Source of the DNA: Nocardia africana NBRC 100379
GTDB taxonomy: Bacteria; Actinomycetota; Actinomycetes; Mycobacteriales; Mycobacteriaceae
Reading direction: 5' to 3'
NCBI RefSeq assembly: GCF_001612635.1
Contig: NZ_BDAV01000007.1
Coordinates: 62,001 to 126,000, forward strand
DNA length: 64,000 nt
Positions within the stretch are counted from its first letter, which is position 1; the number at the start of each line of letters is the position of its first letter. Made by a program: the position numbers and the translations under genes. Positions 28,990 to 37,579 of this stretch are shown here, one piece after another. The notes below the pieces were generated by a model. It had not been told where the DNA came from and did not search any database. It was given only the letters and a program-made list of their open reading frames with translations.

Positions 28990-29713
28990 GCCGGAAATCG
29001 CGGTTTTCGCCGATCACGACGAACTGGTGAAGGCGGCAGCCGTGCGGTTCGTGCAGGTGGTGACCAGGGCTCAGGCCGAGCGCGGCTCGGCGTCGGTGGT
29101 TCTCACCGGCGGTGGCACCGGGATCGCCCTGCTGGAGCAGGTGCGGCACGCACCCGGCGCGATCGACTTCGGCCGGCTGGACGTGTTCTGGGGCGACGAG
29201 CGGTTCGTCCCCGCGGGCGATGCCGAACGCAACGAACTGCAGGCGCGCGAGGCGCTGCTGGACCACGTGCCGGTCGATCCGGCGCGGGTGCATCCGGTCG
29301 CGACCTCCGACGGGGAGTATCCGGATCCGGTCGAGGCCGCCGCGGAGTATTCGACGGCGGTGCACGCGCATCTGGCCGAGCACGGCGCATTCGACCTGCA
29401 TCTGCTCGGGATGGGCGGCGACGCGCATGTGAACTCGCTGTTCCCGCATTCCGCGGCGGTGGCGGAGAAGCACGAACTGGTTCTCGCCGTGACCGATTCA
29501 CCGAAGCCGCCGCCGGTGCGCGTCACCCTCACCCTGCCCGCGGTCGCGCGCGCCCGGCACGTGGTCCTAGTGGTCGGCGGCGAGGGCAAGGCCGATGCCG
29601 TGGCCGATGCCGTGGCCGGTGCCTCCCCGCTGGAGATCCCGGCGGCCGGGGCGCACGGCAGCGAATCCACGACGTGGATGCTGGACGAGGCCGCGGCCGC
29701 GAAACTGTCCTGA
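28982..29713 (+). CDS. pgl: 6-phosphogluconolactonase
   Basis: This 243-residue protein hydrolyses 6-phosphogluconolactone, completing the oxidative branch with Zwf. It belongs to the glucosamine-6-phosphate isomerase-like (DevB) type: VVLTGGGTGIALLEQV, FWGDERFVPAGDAERNELQA and LHLLGMGGDAHVNSLFPHS carry the substrate-binding histidine and acidic residues. It is the last gene of the pentose-phosphate operon. The tautomerase gene converges on it after 19 bases without a clear hairpin. Confidence 0.95.
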   Translation: MSKPEIAVFADHDELVKAAAVRFVQVVTRAQAERGSASVVLTGGGTGIALLEQVRHAPGAIDFGRLDVFWGDERFVPAGDAERNELQAREALLDHVPVDPARVHPVATSDGEYPDPVEAAAEYSTAVHAHLAEHGAFDLHLLGMGGDAHVNSLFPHSAAVAEKHELVLAVTDSPKPPPVRVTLTLPAVARARHVVLVVGGEGKADAVADAVAGASPLEIPAAGAHGSESTTWMLDEAAAAKLS

Positions 29714-29732
29714 GGCCAGGGCGGCATCCCGG

Positions 29733-30092
29733 CTAGTCGTCGTCCGTCTGCGCCCACGCGGCGACAGGCAGGCTCAGATACACACCGACGAGGTGGCCCG
29801 CGGGCAGGATGCGGGCCACCTCGTCGTGGATATGAGCCGCCCGGTGGTCACGGTCGGCGGCGCGGTCCTCGAACCACTTCGACTTCACTTCGATCAGCAC
29901 GTCGATATCGAACCGGTCGCCCGGCTCGGCGGACCGGAAGCGCACCAGGACGTCCCCGGGTCGCAGGCAGCCGTCGTACGGTTCCGCGGCACACGCCACC
30001 GCGACGGAGACGATATGCGGCAACTCCTCGACCAGCCGGCGCTTCGAATCGTCGGAGACACGGGGCGCGCAGGTGATGTCGATGAGGGGCAC
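29733..30092 (-). CDS. Tautomerase-superfamily protein
   Basis: After removal of the initiator residue the protein starts P-L-I-D-I-T, placing proline at position 1, the catalytic base of 4-oxalocrotonate tautomerase and relatives. The 119-residue length, with APRVSDDSKRRLVEELPHIV and a second beta-alpha-beta half (FDIDVLIEVKSKWFEDRAAD), fits the longer MIF/cis-CaaD-like branch. The GTG at 30092 is chosen because it puts Pro at position 2; the longer ORF (to 30131) would block it. The substrate is unknown. It is not in an obvious operon. Confidence 0.75.
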   Translation of the reverse strand: MPLIDITCAPRVSDDSKRRLVEELPHIVSVAVACAAEPYDGCLRPGDVLVRFRSAEPGDRFDIDVLIEVKSKWFEDRAADRDHRAAHIHDEVARILPAGHLVGVYLSLPVAAWAQTDDD

Positions 30093-30202
30093 GCGGCCAG
30101 CATGCCAGACCGCACATCGCCGCCCCCACATCGCTTCCCCGGCTCATCGACGCCCTGCGCGTAGACGCTCCGGCCGCACCCAGCGCGGGGAGTGGGGAAT
30201 TC

Positions 30203-31195
30203 CTACCGCAGCGCCGCATTTCGCGACGCATCGCCGGCGACAAGTTCGGCGAGGTGCCGCAACAGGAAGTCGTTCACCGCACCGGTGCGCTCCAGTTGAA
30301 CGAGATGTCCTGCGCCGGGCACTTTTTCGACCGCGCGCAGATCCGGGACGTGCGCGCGCAGCACCGCCAGCGGGTCTCGGCCGCTGAAACCCTCCATATC
30401 CGGGTCGTTTTCGCCGTAGAGGAAACAGGTCGGCACCGGGACCGTCGTCGGCAGGCCTTCGGTCAGCTCCCAGTTGCGATCCAGCGCCCGGTACCAGGTC
30501 AGTCCGCCGGTGAAGCCGGTCCGTTCGAATTCGGCTGCGAGGATGTCGAATTCGGATTCCGGCAACCACGACCAGGGCAGCGCCGGGGCGTGCGGCAGCG
30601 CGTCGAGGTAGCCGATGCCGGGCGGGTTCTTCCAGGTGTCGAGGTAGTGGAATTCGCCGCTGAGCGCGTAGTACACGCGGGCCAGGAATTCGCGTGGGCG
30701 AGCGGCGAGTTCGGCGTCGGCGACACCGGGCTCCTGGAAATACGACAGGTGCAGGAAGTGACGCTGCGCCGCGCGCGTCCAGAACTCCGACGGTGCCTTC
30801 GGTGGGCGGGGCGCGTACGGATTGTTCAGCACCATGATCGCCGCCACCCGCTCCGGCGCGCGCAATGCCAGCTCCCACACCAGCTGGGCGCCGAAGTCCA
30901 GGCCGACGAAAACGGCTCGCTCGGCGCCGATGTCGTCGAGCAGTCCGAGCAGATCGCCGATCACGGCCCGATTGGTGGTCGCCTCCACTCCGCCGGGCGC
31001 CTCGGTGCGGCCGTAGCCGCGCAGATCGGGGGCGATGGCGTGGTATCCGGCCGCCGCCAGTGCCGACAGCTGCCGGTGCCACACGTACCAGCCGTGCGGA
31101 AATCCGTGGCAGAAGATCACCGGATACCCGCGGCCCTGTTCGGCGATATGCAGCCGAATCCCGTTGGTCTCCACGAACCGATGCGTCGGCCCCAC
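30203..31195 (-). CDS. Alpha/beta hydrolase, epoxide-hydrolase-like
   Basis: This 330-residue protein has the epoxide hydrolase layout: oxyanion loop HGFPHGWYVW (about residue 30), the nucleophile elbow V-G-L-D-F-G-A with aspartate as nucleophile (near 100), a lid domain with Y-Y and D-T-W-K, the acid in FLYGENDPD, and the base histidine in GAGHLVQLE. An aspartate at the elbow points to epoxide hydrolase or haloalkane dehalogenase rather than esterase. The GTG start has GGGAGG four bases upstream. It is divergent from an SDR across a KstR-type site, so steroid or lipid catabolism is plausible. Confidence 0.85.
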   Translation of the reverse strand: MGPTHRFVETNGIRLHIAEQGRGYPVIFCHGFPHGWYVWHRQLSALAAAGYHAIAPDLRGYGRTEAPGGVEATTNRAVIGDLLGLLDDIGAERAVFVGLDFGAQLVWELALRAPERVAAIMVLNNPYAPRPPKAPSEFWTRAAQRHFLHLSYFQEPGVADAELAARPREFLARVYYALSGEFHYLDTWKNPPGIGYLDALPHAPALPWSWLPESEFDILAAEFERTGFTGGLTWYRALDRNWELTEGLPTTVPVPTCFLYGENDPDMEGFSGRDPLAVLRAHVPDLRAVEKVPGAGHLVQLERTGAVNDFLLRHLAELVAGDASRNAALR

Positions 31196-31211
31196 TGCGC
31201 CTCCCAGGTAC

Positions 31212-31225
31212 TAGAACACGTTCTC
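31212..31225. promoter_or_regulatory. KstR-type operator TAGAACACGTTCTC
   Basis: The site fits the published KstR consensus TNNAACNNGTTNNA at all fixed positions except the last base. It lies between divergent genes, 16 bases upstream of the hydrolase GTG and 24 bases before the SDR GTG. TAGTGT (31235-31240) is a likely -10 box for the SDR, so the operator covers its -35 region. Confidence 0.6.
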
Positions 31226-31249
31226 GTTTCACGGTAGTGTCCCGGAGTC

Positions 31250-32086
31250 GTGAACGGAATACTGACCGATCGAGTCGCCGTCGTCACCGGCGCGAGCCGC
31301 GGCATCGGCAAGGGCATCGCGCTCGAACTGGGCGCGGCCGGCGCCACGGTGTACGTGACCGGACGCTCGGAACGTCCCGGGCAGCTGCCGGGCACCGTGG
31401 CCGCGACCGCGAGCGAGATCGACGAGCTCGGCGGGCGCGGAGTGCCGTTCGTCTGCGACCACCGCGACGACGAGGCGGTCGCACGGCTGTTCGAGACCGT
31501 GCGCGCCGATCACGGCCGGTTGGATGTGCTGGTCAACAACGTCTACAACTCCCCCGCCTCGGCGCGCTGGCTCGGCAAACCGTTCTGGGAGGTGCCGCCG
31601 AAGGCCTGGGACGAGGGCTTCGATATCGGCGTGCGCTCCCATTACGCCGCCGCCCATTTCGCGGCGCCGCTGCTGATCGACTCGGGCGGGCTGATCGTCG
31701 ACATCTCCTCACCCGGCGCCGAACATTTCACCCACAACGTCGTCTACGGCGTGGGCAAGGCCGCCGTCGACCGGCTGACCGCGGATATGGCGCACGATCT
31801 GGCCGGCACCGAGGTCACGGTGGTGTCGCTGTGGCCGGGAATCGTGAATACCGAACTGCTGCAGCTGGTTCCGGCCGACGCGCAGGGCCGGCGCCTGATC
31901 ACGCTGCCCGGCGAAGGCACCTTCGATCTGAACGAGGCCGAGACTCCGCATTTCGCCGGGCGCGCGGTGGTCGCGCTCGCGGCGGATCCGGGCCGGCGCT
32001 CGCGCACCGGACGGGCGTGGCGAGTGGCCGATCTGGCCGAAGCCTACGGCTTCACCGATATCGACGGCCGCGTGCCGCGCACGTGA
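31250..32086 (+). CDS. Short-chain dehydrogenase/reductase (DHRS1-like)
   Basis: This 278-residue SDR has the cofactor motif VVTGASRGIGKGIALELGAA (T-G-x3-G-x-G), the NN-motif VLVNNVYNSPAS, catalytic serine in VDISSPGAEHF and Y-x3-K in VVYGVGKAAVDRL. The LVNNVY and WPGIVNTELL forms are typical of the DHRS1-like branch, some of which act on steroids. The GTG start has no Shine-Dalgarno but TAGTGT nine bases upstream. The flavin reductase-like gene follows after 66 bases and may be co-transcribed. Likely under the KstR-type operator. Confidence 0.88.
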   Translation: MNGILTDRVAVVTGASRGIGKGIALELGAAGATVYVTGRSERPGQLPGTVAATASEIDELGGRGVPFVCDHRDDEAVARLFETVRADHGRLDVLVNNVYNSPASARWLGKPFWEVPPKAWDEGFDIGVRSHYAAAHFAAPLLIDSGGLIVDISSPGAEHFTHNVVYGVGKAAVDRLTADMAHDLAGTEVTVVSLWPGIVNTELLQLVPADAQGRRLITLPGEGTFDLNEAETPHFAGRAVVALAADPGRRSRTGRAWRVADLAEAYGFTDIDGRVPRT

Positions 32087-32152
32087 CGGCGGCTGTTCGC
32101 TTAGCCTGAGGCGGCGGGTCGCATCCGCGACGCCGGCGGTGAAGGAGGGTGG

Positions 32153-32644
32153 ATGGACGCGATCGCGAATTTCGACGCGCTGGTGGCGGCGGCGGACGCT
32201 CCGATCTACGTCGTGACCGTGGCGACCGAATCCGAGCGCGCCGGATGTGTGGTCGGGTTCGCGTCCCAGGTGAGCATCGAACCACGCCGATTCCTGGTGT
32301 GCCTGTCCGAACTCAACTACACCTACCGGGTGGCCGCCGGCGCCACCCATGTCGCGGTTCATCTGGTCGATTCCGGGGCGCGGGCTCTGGCCCAGTTGTT
32401 CGGCGCGGAGACCGGCGACGACGTCGACAAGTTCACGTGGTGCCGGTGGCATCACGGGCCCGACGGAGTGGTGGTGCTCGACGAGGCGGCGGCCTGGTTC
32501 TCCGGCCGGATCCTCGAGCGCCACGATGTCGGCGACCACGTGGGTCTGCTGCTGGAACCGCTGGGCGGTCCGGCCCCGCCGGAGGGCACCACCGGACTGC
32601 GCTACAGCGACCTCGCCGGTCTCACTCCCGGCCACCCGGCCTGA
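32153..32644 (+). CDS. Flavin reductase-like FMN-binding protein
   Basis: This 163-residue protein has the flavin reductase (split-barrel) pattern: PIYVVTVATESERAGCVVGF, ASQVSIEPRRFLVCLSELNY, then HVAVHLVDSGARALAQLFGA, where the aromatic and acidic residues shape the flavin site. Such proteins either supply reduced flavin to monooxygenases or act as oxidoreductases. GGAGGG lies directly upstream of the ATG at 32153. It follows the KstR-linked SDR and meets the LysR gene tail to tail. Confidence 0.85.
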   Translation: MDAIANFDALVAAADAPIYVVTVATESERAGCVVGFASQVSIEPRRFLVCLSELNYTYRVAAGATHVAVHLVDSGARALAQLFGAETGDDVDKFTWCRWHHGPDGVVVLDEAAAWFSGRILERHDVGDHVGLLLEPLGGPAPPEGTTGLRYSDLAGLTPGHPA

Positions 32645-32678
32645 GGTTTCCTCCGGCGTCCGACGCCGTTCGTGGCCT

Positions 32679-33521
32679 TCAGCCGTTCGAGGCGATGTCG
32701 AGGAAGCTGCGCACCGATCTGCCCGGCGCGGGCCGGGTCCGCCAGGCCAGCCGCAGGGCCGAGGGCGGGGCGTCCGGGATATCGAGGTAGGCCACGCCGG
32801 GATGCGGCGCTCGGGTGCGTGCGAGTTCGGGAACGGCCCCGATGCCGCGGTCGGCGGCGATCAACTCGATCCACTCGTCGAAATTCGTGCAGGTGACGAT
32901 CTCGCGGCCGGGTTCTGCTGCGGGCCAACTGGTTTCGTCGGTGGTGCCGGAGACGGTGTTGACCACCAGCGGATAGGCGGCCAGATCCTGCCACCGCAGC
33001 GCCGGCGCGTTCGCCAGCGGGGACCGGGTGGACACCGCCGCCACCCGCCGCTCGGTGCCGATGATCCGCCCCGACATGGCAGCCGGAAGCCGAATGTCCT
33101 TGCGGTACAGGCCGATATCGATACTTCCCGCCGCGACGGCGGCCACCGGATCGTCGATGCGATGGATGCCGACCCGCCCGCCGCGCGCCTCGAAGCGGGT
33201 GCGGACCTCGGCGAACCAGTCGTCGGGCAGCAGCCAGGAAAACCCCACCGAGACCCGGGCCCGCAGCCGCAGATCGGCGGTCACACCATCGATATCGGCG
33301 ACGATCCGGGTCGCGGCCGCCAGCAGGTACTCCCCTTCGGCGGTGAGGGCGAAGCGTCGCGCACTGCGTTCGATCAGCCGGCAGTCCAGAATCCGTTCGG
33401 CTTGCTGCACGGTGCGAGTGAGCGAGGGCTGGGTGGTGTGCAGCCGCGCCGCGGCGCGGGTGTAGTTGGCTTCCTCGCACAGCACCAGGAACGCGCGCAG
33501 GTGGCGCAATTCCAGATCCAT
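32679..33521 (-). CDS. LysR-family transcriptional regulator
   Basis: The 280-residue regulator starts MDLELRHLRAFLVLCEEANY and has the winged helix TRAAARLHTTQPSLTRTVQQ, AERILDCRLIER. The effector domain follows (VSVGFSWLLPDD, GIHRIDDPVAAVAAG). The ATG at 33521 is chosen: upstream ORF codons are not LysR-like, and TACGCT lies six bases before it on its strand (33528-33533), a leaderless layout. The divergent MFS gene is the probable target, with autoregulation through a perfect palindrome at its own start. Confidence 0.92.
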   Translation of the reverse strand: MDLELRHLRAFLVLCEEANYTRAAARLHTTQPSLTRTVQQAERILDCRLIERSARRFALTAEGEYLLAAATRIVADIDGVTADLRLRARVSVGFSWLLPDDWFAEVRTRFEARGGRVGIHRIDDPVAAVAAGSIDIGLYRKDIRLPAAMSGRIIGTERRVAAVSTRSPLANAPALRWQDLAAYPLVVNTVSGTTDETSWPAAEPGREIVTCTNFDEWIELIAADRGIGAVPELARTRAPHPGVAYLDIPDAPPSALRLAWRTRPAPGRSVRSFLDIASNG

Positions 33522-33534
33522 ACGCTCAGCGTAT
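33520..33534. promoter_or_regulatory. Palindrome ATACGC-TCA-GCGTAT, LysR-box-like site at the regulator's start
   Basis: Perfect 6-bp arms contain the T-N11-A pattern of LysR sites. The palindrome covers both the -10 box and the first bases of the lysR start codon, so binding would block its own transcription. It is 58 bases upstream of the MFS start. Confidence 0.55.
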
Positions 33535-33591
33535 ACATCGTGCACAGGAAGCATTTCACCGGGCCGCGCCGGATCCGTAGCGTGAGTCGGC

Positions 33592-34746
33592 GTGACCATC
33601 GCACTTTCTCGACAGGCATCCCTCGCGCCCGCGCTGCGCGCCTCGGCCGGATTGGCCGCCGCCATGGGCATCGGTCGCTTCGTCTACACGCCGCTGCTGC
33701 CGGTGATGATCGACGCCGGGCGCTTCGACGCACATACCGGCGCAGTTGTCGCCGCGGCCAACTACGCGGGCTATCTGCTGGGCGCGGTCGCGCTGGCGCG
33801 GTTTCCGGAATACTACGGCCGCACGACATTTCGGCTGTCGGCCGCGGCACTGGTGGTCAGTGAGGCGGCCATGGCGATCCCCGCGCCCGCGATAGTGCCG
33901 ATCATCGTGCGCACGGTGGCCGGCATCGCCGGCGCGGTGCTGTTCATCGGCTGCGCGCAGATCGCCGCCCGGCACGAAAACCGAAGGCGCGCAGCGGGTA
34001 TCGCGTTCGCCGGAGTGGGGTCGGGAATCGCGGCAACGGGTGCACTGGTGCTGATCGCGCAATCGGCGCTCTCCTGGCAGGCGCTGTGGCTCGCCGCGGC
34101 CGGACTGACCGCGCTGCTGCTGTGGCCGGCCCTGCGGCTGGAGGTGGTCGCCGGTAGCCGCACCGGCGCGGCGACGGTACGGTCGAAACGCTCCTGGCGG
34201 CTACTGCAGACGACCTATTTCCTGGAGGGTCTGGGCTATATCGTCCTGGGAACGTTCCTGGTCGCCGCGGTGGACGCCACCGGCCATCGGTCCGCGGGAA
34301 CCGCGATCTGGATCGTCGTGGGTGTGGCGGCCGCCCCTGCGACCGTGGTGTGGGGTCTGATCGCCCGGCGGGCGACTCCGGTGATCGCGTTGGTGGCCGC
34401 CCTCGTGCTGCAATGTCTGTCGGCCCTGTTGCCGACGCTGTCGGCGGGTGTCTGGCCGGCGGTGGCGTCGGCCGCGCTGTTCGGCGCGACCTTCATGGGG
34501 ATCACCCTGCTCGCCCTCGAGATCGGCGACGATCTGGCCGGTCCGGGGGCGGCGGCGACGTTGACCGCCGGATACGGACTCGGCCAGATGCTCGGTCCCC
34601 TGGTGGTGGCGCCGGTGCTCGGCGACAGCTACGACGCCGCGTTCGCGATCGCGGCGTCGATCCTGGCCGTGGCCGCGGTATCGGCGATCGCGATCCGCGC
34701 GTGGCGGCGTCGCGGCACGGCGCCCGCGCCGATCAGGCGAACTTGA
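33592..34746 (+). CDS. YbfB/YjiJ-family MFS transporter
   Basis: This 384-residue protein has about 12 membrane helices. The start ASAGLAAAMGIGRFVYTPLL and NYAGYLLGAVALARFPE are typical of the YbfB/YjiJ branch, as are FIGCAQIAARHENRRRAAGI and the FAGVGSGIAATGAL helix. The substrate is unknown. The GTG at 33592 is preceded by TAGCGT (33578-33583) with eight bases between, suggesting a leaderless transcript. It is divergent from the LysR gene, the likely regulator. Its 3' end overlaps secG by 14 bases on the opposite strand. Confidence 0.88.
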   Translation: MTIALSRQASLAPALRASAGLAAAMGIGRFVYTPLLPVMIDAGRFDAHTGAVVAAANYAGYLLGAVALARFPEYYGRTTFRLSAAALVVSEAAMAIPAPAIVPIIVRTVAGIAGAVLFIGCAQIAARHENRRRAAGIAFAGVGSGIAATGALVLIAQSALSWQALWLAAAGLTALLLWPALRLEVVAGSRTGAATVRSKRSWRLLQTTYFLEGLGYIVLGTFLVAAVDATGHRSAGTAIWIVVGVAAAPATVVWGLIARRATPVIALVAALVLQCLSALLPTLSAGVWPAVASAALFGATFMGITLLALEIGDDLAGPGAAATLTAGYGLGQMLGPLVVAPVLGDSYDAAFAIAASILAVAAVSAIAIRAWRRRGTAPAPIRRT

Positions 34747-34966
34747 TCTCGAAGCCGATACCGAGGATGGCGATGAACCAGATCAGGCCGACGAAGATGG
34801 TGATGCGGTCGAGGTTCTTCTCGACCACCGTGGATCCGGACAGACTCGACTGCACACCACCACCGAACAGGCTGGACAAGCCTCCACCCTTCGCGCGGTG
34901 CAGCAACACCAGCAGCACCAGCAGCACGCTGGTGATGACCAGGAGGATATCCAGGAACATTTGCAT
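34733..34966 (-). CDS. secG: SecG, preprotein translocase subunit
   Basis: This 77-residue protein has two membrane helices (MFLDILLVITSVLLVLLVLL and ITIFVGLIWFIAILGIGFEI), joined by the conserved cytoplasmic loop HRAKGGGLSSLFGGGVQSSL. It sits beside SecYE and speeds protein export. In M. tuberculosis it lies between tpi and the tkt operon, as here, but here about 5 kb and 9 kb of accessory genes have been placed on its two sides. Confidence 0.95.
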   Translation of the reverse strand: MQMFLDILLVITSVLLVLLVLLHRAKGGGLSSLFGGGVQSSLSGSTVVEKNLDRITIFVGLIWFIAILGIGFEIKFA

Positions 34967-34987
34967 GCCGACAGTTTATGCGGATGG

Positions 34988-35734
34988 TCAGCCCACCACC
35001 GAACCGGCCGTCATCCCGCCGTCGACGACGAATTCCGCACCGGTGCAGTAGCTGGATTCGGTGCTCGCGAGAAAGACCACCAGATCCGACACCTCGGCGG
35101 GCAGGCCGAGCCGCGCCCGCACATTCTCGCCGCGATCGACCGCGATCTCCTCGGTGACCCCGATCATCGGCGTCAGGATTCCGCCGGGATGCACCGAGTT
35201 GACCCGCACGCCCTCGGGCGCGAGTTCCAGCGCGGCCGACTTGGTCAGCCCCCGCACTCCGAACTTCGAGGCGGTGTAGGCGTGCATGCCGCTCACGCCC
35301 TGGAGACCGGCCGCGGAGGAAATATTGATCACCGCGGCCGGGCGGGCGGCGACCAGGGCGTCGCGCGCGGCGCTCAACCCCAGGAAGGGACCGGTCAGAT
35401 TGATGTCGATGACCCGTTGCCACTGCTTCTCGGTGTAGGTGCCCAGCGGGCCGCCGTCGAGCACGCCCGCGTTGTTCACCAGGACGTTCAACAGCCCGAA
35501 TCGTTCGACGGTGGCGGCGACGGCGGCCTGCCAGTCGGCGGCCTCGGTGACGTCGAGGTGCACGTAGCCGGCCTGCTCACCCAGCTCCGCGGCCAGTGCC
35601 TGCCCCGCGCCGTCGGCGATGTCGCCGAGCATCACCCGCGCGCCCTCGGCGACGAAGGCCCGCGCGTGCGAGGCGCCCATGCCGGAGGCACCGCCGCTGA
35701 TGAGGGCGACTCGGCCCGTCAAACGTCCACTCAT
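34988..35734 (-). CDS. Short-chain dehydrogenase, 3-alpha/20-beta-hydroxysteroid type
   Basis: The 248-residue classical SDR reads LTGRVALISGGASGMGASHA with cofactor glycines, DI at the end of beta 2 (NAD preference), VLVNNAGVLDGG, the serine of INISSAAGLQG and Y-T-A-S-K in HAYTASKFGVRGL. The M-S-G-R-L-T-G-x-V-A-L start and GMGASH motif resemble FabG3/20-beta-HSD proteins. It is third in the TetR-OYE-SDR operon (30 bases after the ene-reductase, with GGAAGAG as ribosome site). It probably interconverts an alcohol and a ketone on a cyclic substrate. Confidence 0.88.
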   Translation of the reverse strand: MSGRLTGRVALISGGASGMGASHARAFVAEGARVMLGDIADGAGQALAAELGEQAGYVHLDVTEAADWQAAVAATVERFGLLNVLVNNAGVLDGGPLGTYTEKQWQRVIDINLTGPFLGLSAARDALVAARPAAVINISSAAGLQGVSGMHAYTASKFGVRGLTKSAALELAPEGVRVNSVHPGGILTPMIGVTEEIAVDRGENVRARLGLPAEVSDLVVFLASTESSYCTGAEFVVDGGMTAGSVVG

Positions 35735-35764
35735 GAATTCGTCTCTCTTCCTTGTCGATCGGGG

Positions 35765-36949
35765 TCAGTGGGTGGGAATGGGCGGGCCGTCCAGCCGCAG
35801 CACGCACCGGGTGCCGGTGTAGATGGTGGGCATGCATTCGTTGCAGTGGATGCAGGCCGAGCGGGTGCCGGCATCGGAGCGGATGCGCTGCAACAGATCC
35901 GGCTCGCGGAGCAGGGCGCGGCCCATCGCCATGAATTCGAAGCCTTCGCGCCGCGCCCGCCGCATATCGTCGATGTCGGTGATCCCACCCAGCAGCACCA
36001 GCGGCATCGACAGCTCGCGGCGGAACTGGCGGGCCCGTTCCAGCAGGTACGTGCCGTGATACGGGTACTCGCGCAGGAACGCCTTGCCGACCAGCTTGAA
36101 GCCCAGCCGGGTCGGGCCGGGCAGCGTCTTGGCGAAGGCCTGCCGTGGCGCGTCGCCGTGGAACAGCAGCATCGGGTTGAGCAGCGAACTGCCCGCGGTG
36201 AGTTCCAGGGCGTCGAGTCCGCCGTCGGATTCCAGCCAGGACGCCACCTGGAGCGATTCGGCCAGCGAAAACCCGCCGCGCACACCGTCTTCCATATTCA
36301 GCTTGGCCAGAATCGCCAGCCGGCCGCCGACGGCTTCGCGCACCGCGAGGGCGATCTCGCGGGCCATCCGGGCGCGATGGTCCAAGGGCCCACCGTAGGC
36401 GTCCTTCCGGCGGTTCAGCAGCGGACTCAGGAACGAGCTGACCAGATAGTTGTGGCCGAAATGTAGTTCCACGGCATCGAATCCGGCCTCCTCGGCCAGC
36501 AACACCGCCCGGACGTGCGCGGCGACGAGATCCTGGATCTCGGCCACCGACGGCGACTGCATCATCTTCATGCTCAACGGCGACCACAGCCGGGTCGGCG
36601 CCAGCGCCGGCGCCCGGTTGGAGGCCGCGTTGGCAACCGGTCCGGCATGGCCGATCTGCGCGCTGACCTTGGCCCCTTGGGCATGAATGGCATCGGTGAG
36701 GCGCCGCAGTCCCGGTAGCGCCTCGGGCCGCATCCAGATCTGGTGGCGGTCGGTGCGCCCGCCCGGCGCGACGGCGCAGTAGGCGATGGTGCTCATCCCC
36801 ACCCCGCCGGCCGCGATCTCCCGGTGGAACTCGATCAGCTCGTCGGTGACCAGCGCGTCGGGGGTCCGGCCCTCGAAGGTGGCGGCCTTGATCACTCGGT
36901 TGCGCAGGGTGATCGGCCCCAGATCGACGGGTTCGAAGATATCGTTCAC
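35765..36949 (-). CDS. NADH:flavin oxidoreductase / old yellow enzyme-type ene-reductase
   Basis: This 394-residue FMN-dependent TIM-barrel protein has FEPVDLGPITLRNRVIKAAT at the start, AQIGHAGPVANAA, the substrate histidine and asparagine pair in ELHFGHNYLVSSFLSP, and LNRRKDAYGGPLDHRARMA. The C-terminal C-I-H-C-N-E-C region recalls the Fe-S cluster segment of 2,4-dienoyl-CoA reductases, but the chain ends soon after, so the FAD/NAD domain is missing. It reduces activated C=C bonds. The GTG start lies three bases after the tetR stop with AGGAG upstream, giving tight coupling with the regulator. Confidence 0.88.
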   Translation of the reverse strand: MNDIFEPVDLGPITLRNRVIKAATFEGRTPDALVTDELIEFHREIAAGGVGMSTIAYCAVAPGGRTDRHQIWMRPEALPGLRRLTDAIHAQGAKVSAQIGHAGPVANAASNRAPALAPTRLWSPLSMKMMQSPSVAEIQDLVAAHVRAVLLAEEAGFDAVELHFGHNYLVSSFLSPLLNRRKDAYGGPLDHRARMAREIALAVREAVGGRLAILAKLNMEDGVRGGFSLAESLQVASWLESDGGLDALELTAGSSLLNPMLLFHGDAPRQAFAKTLPGPTRLGFKLVGKAFLREYPYHGTYLLERARQFRRELSMPLVLLGGITDIDDMRRARREGFEFMAMGRALLREPDLLQRIRSDAGTRSACIHCNECMPTIYTGTRCVLRLDGPPIPTH

Positions 36950-36952
36950 TAC

Positions 36953-37573
36953 TTACTCCTGTACGGCGGTATGCGAAGCGGTGGAGGCGGCGTGCGGAGC
37001 TCCGGAAGCGGGCGGCGGCGCGCTCAGCCCGGCGATGACGAATTCGCGCAGCGTCGCCACCGCGGACGGCGCGATGTCGTAGTCCTCGGTGCTGCCGAAA
37101 CGCATGATGATCAGGTCGAAGGCCAGCTGCCAGCGCCGGCGCGCCTCGCCGGAGCTCAGCTCCGGCAGCAGCTGCGACCACGTCTCCATCCTGAACCACT
37201 GGTGCTGCCAGGACATCGGCCGCCGGCGCAGGATCAATCCGGCCAGCAGCCGCAGATGCAACCGGCCCATCGGGTCGGCGGCGAGTTCGACGAACGGCGC
37301 GAGCACCGCGTCGACCACCGCCGGGACCGAACTCGGCTCGGTGGCGGTGGCCGCCGCCAGCCCCTCGGCCCACAGCGGTCCGAGCCGATCCTCGATGAGC
37401 GCGGCGATCAGCGCCTCCTTGGAGCCGAAGTGGTAGTGCACCGCGGCCGGGTTGGCGCCCGCGGCCACGCAGATCGCCCGCACCGAGACGTCCTCGTAGC
37501 GCTCGGTCAGCAGTAGCCGCTCCGCTGCCGCCAGTAATTTGGCCCGGGTACCGGCCGCCACCTTCTCACCCAT
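36953..37573 (-). CDS. TetR-family repressor of the ene-reductase/monooxygenase cluster
   Basis: The 206-residue regulator has a TetR helix-turn-helix (AKLLAAAERLLLTERYEDVS, VRAICVAAGANPAAVHYHFG, SKEALIAALI). The C-terminal ligand domain, with LRLLAGLILRRRPMSWQHQW, is of the TetR_C_33-like kind. M33 of the ORF (ATG 37573) is the start: six bases upstream is TTCACT (-10), and 17 bases further TTGAAA (-35), with no ribosome site. The -35 box is inside the palindrome at 37604-37620, so autorepression is expected, along with control of the divergent luxA-like gene. Confidence 0.9.
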   Translation of the reverse strand: MGEKVAAGTRAKLLAAAERLLLTERYEDVSVRAICVAAGANPAAVHYHFGSKEALIAALIEDRLGPLWAEGLAAATATEPSSVPAVVDAVLAPFVELAADPMGRLHLRLLAGLILRRRPMSWQHQWFRMETWSQLLPELSSGEARRRWQLAFDLIIMRFGSTEDYDIAPSAVATLREFVIAGLSAPPPASGAPHAASTASHTAVQE

Positions 37574-37579
37574 GCCGTT

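Noticed and set aside
35765-36949. Complete 2,4-dienoyl-CoA reductase with Fe-S cluster and FAD domain
   Set aside because: A few cysteines recall the cluster region, but the chain stops at 394 residues without the second nucleotide-binding domain.
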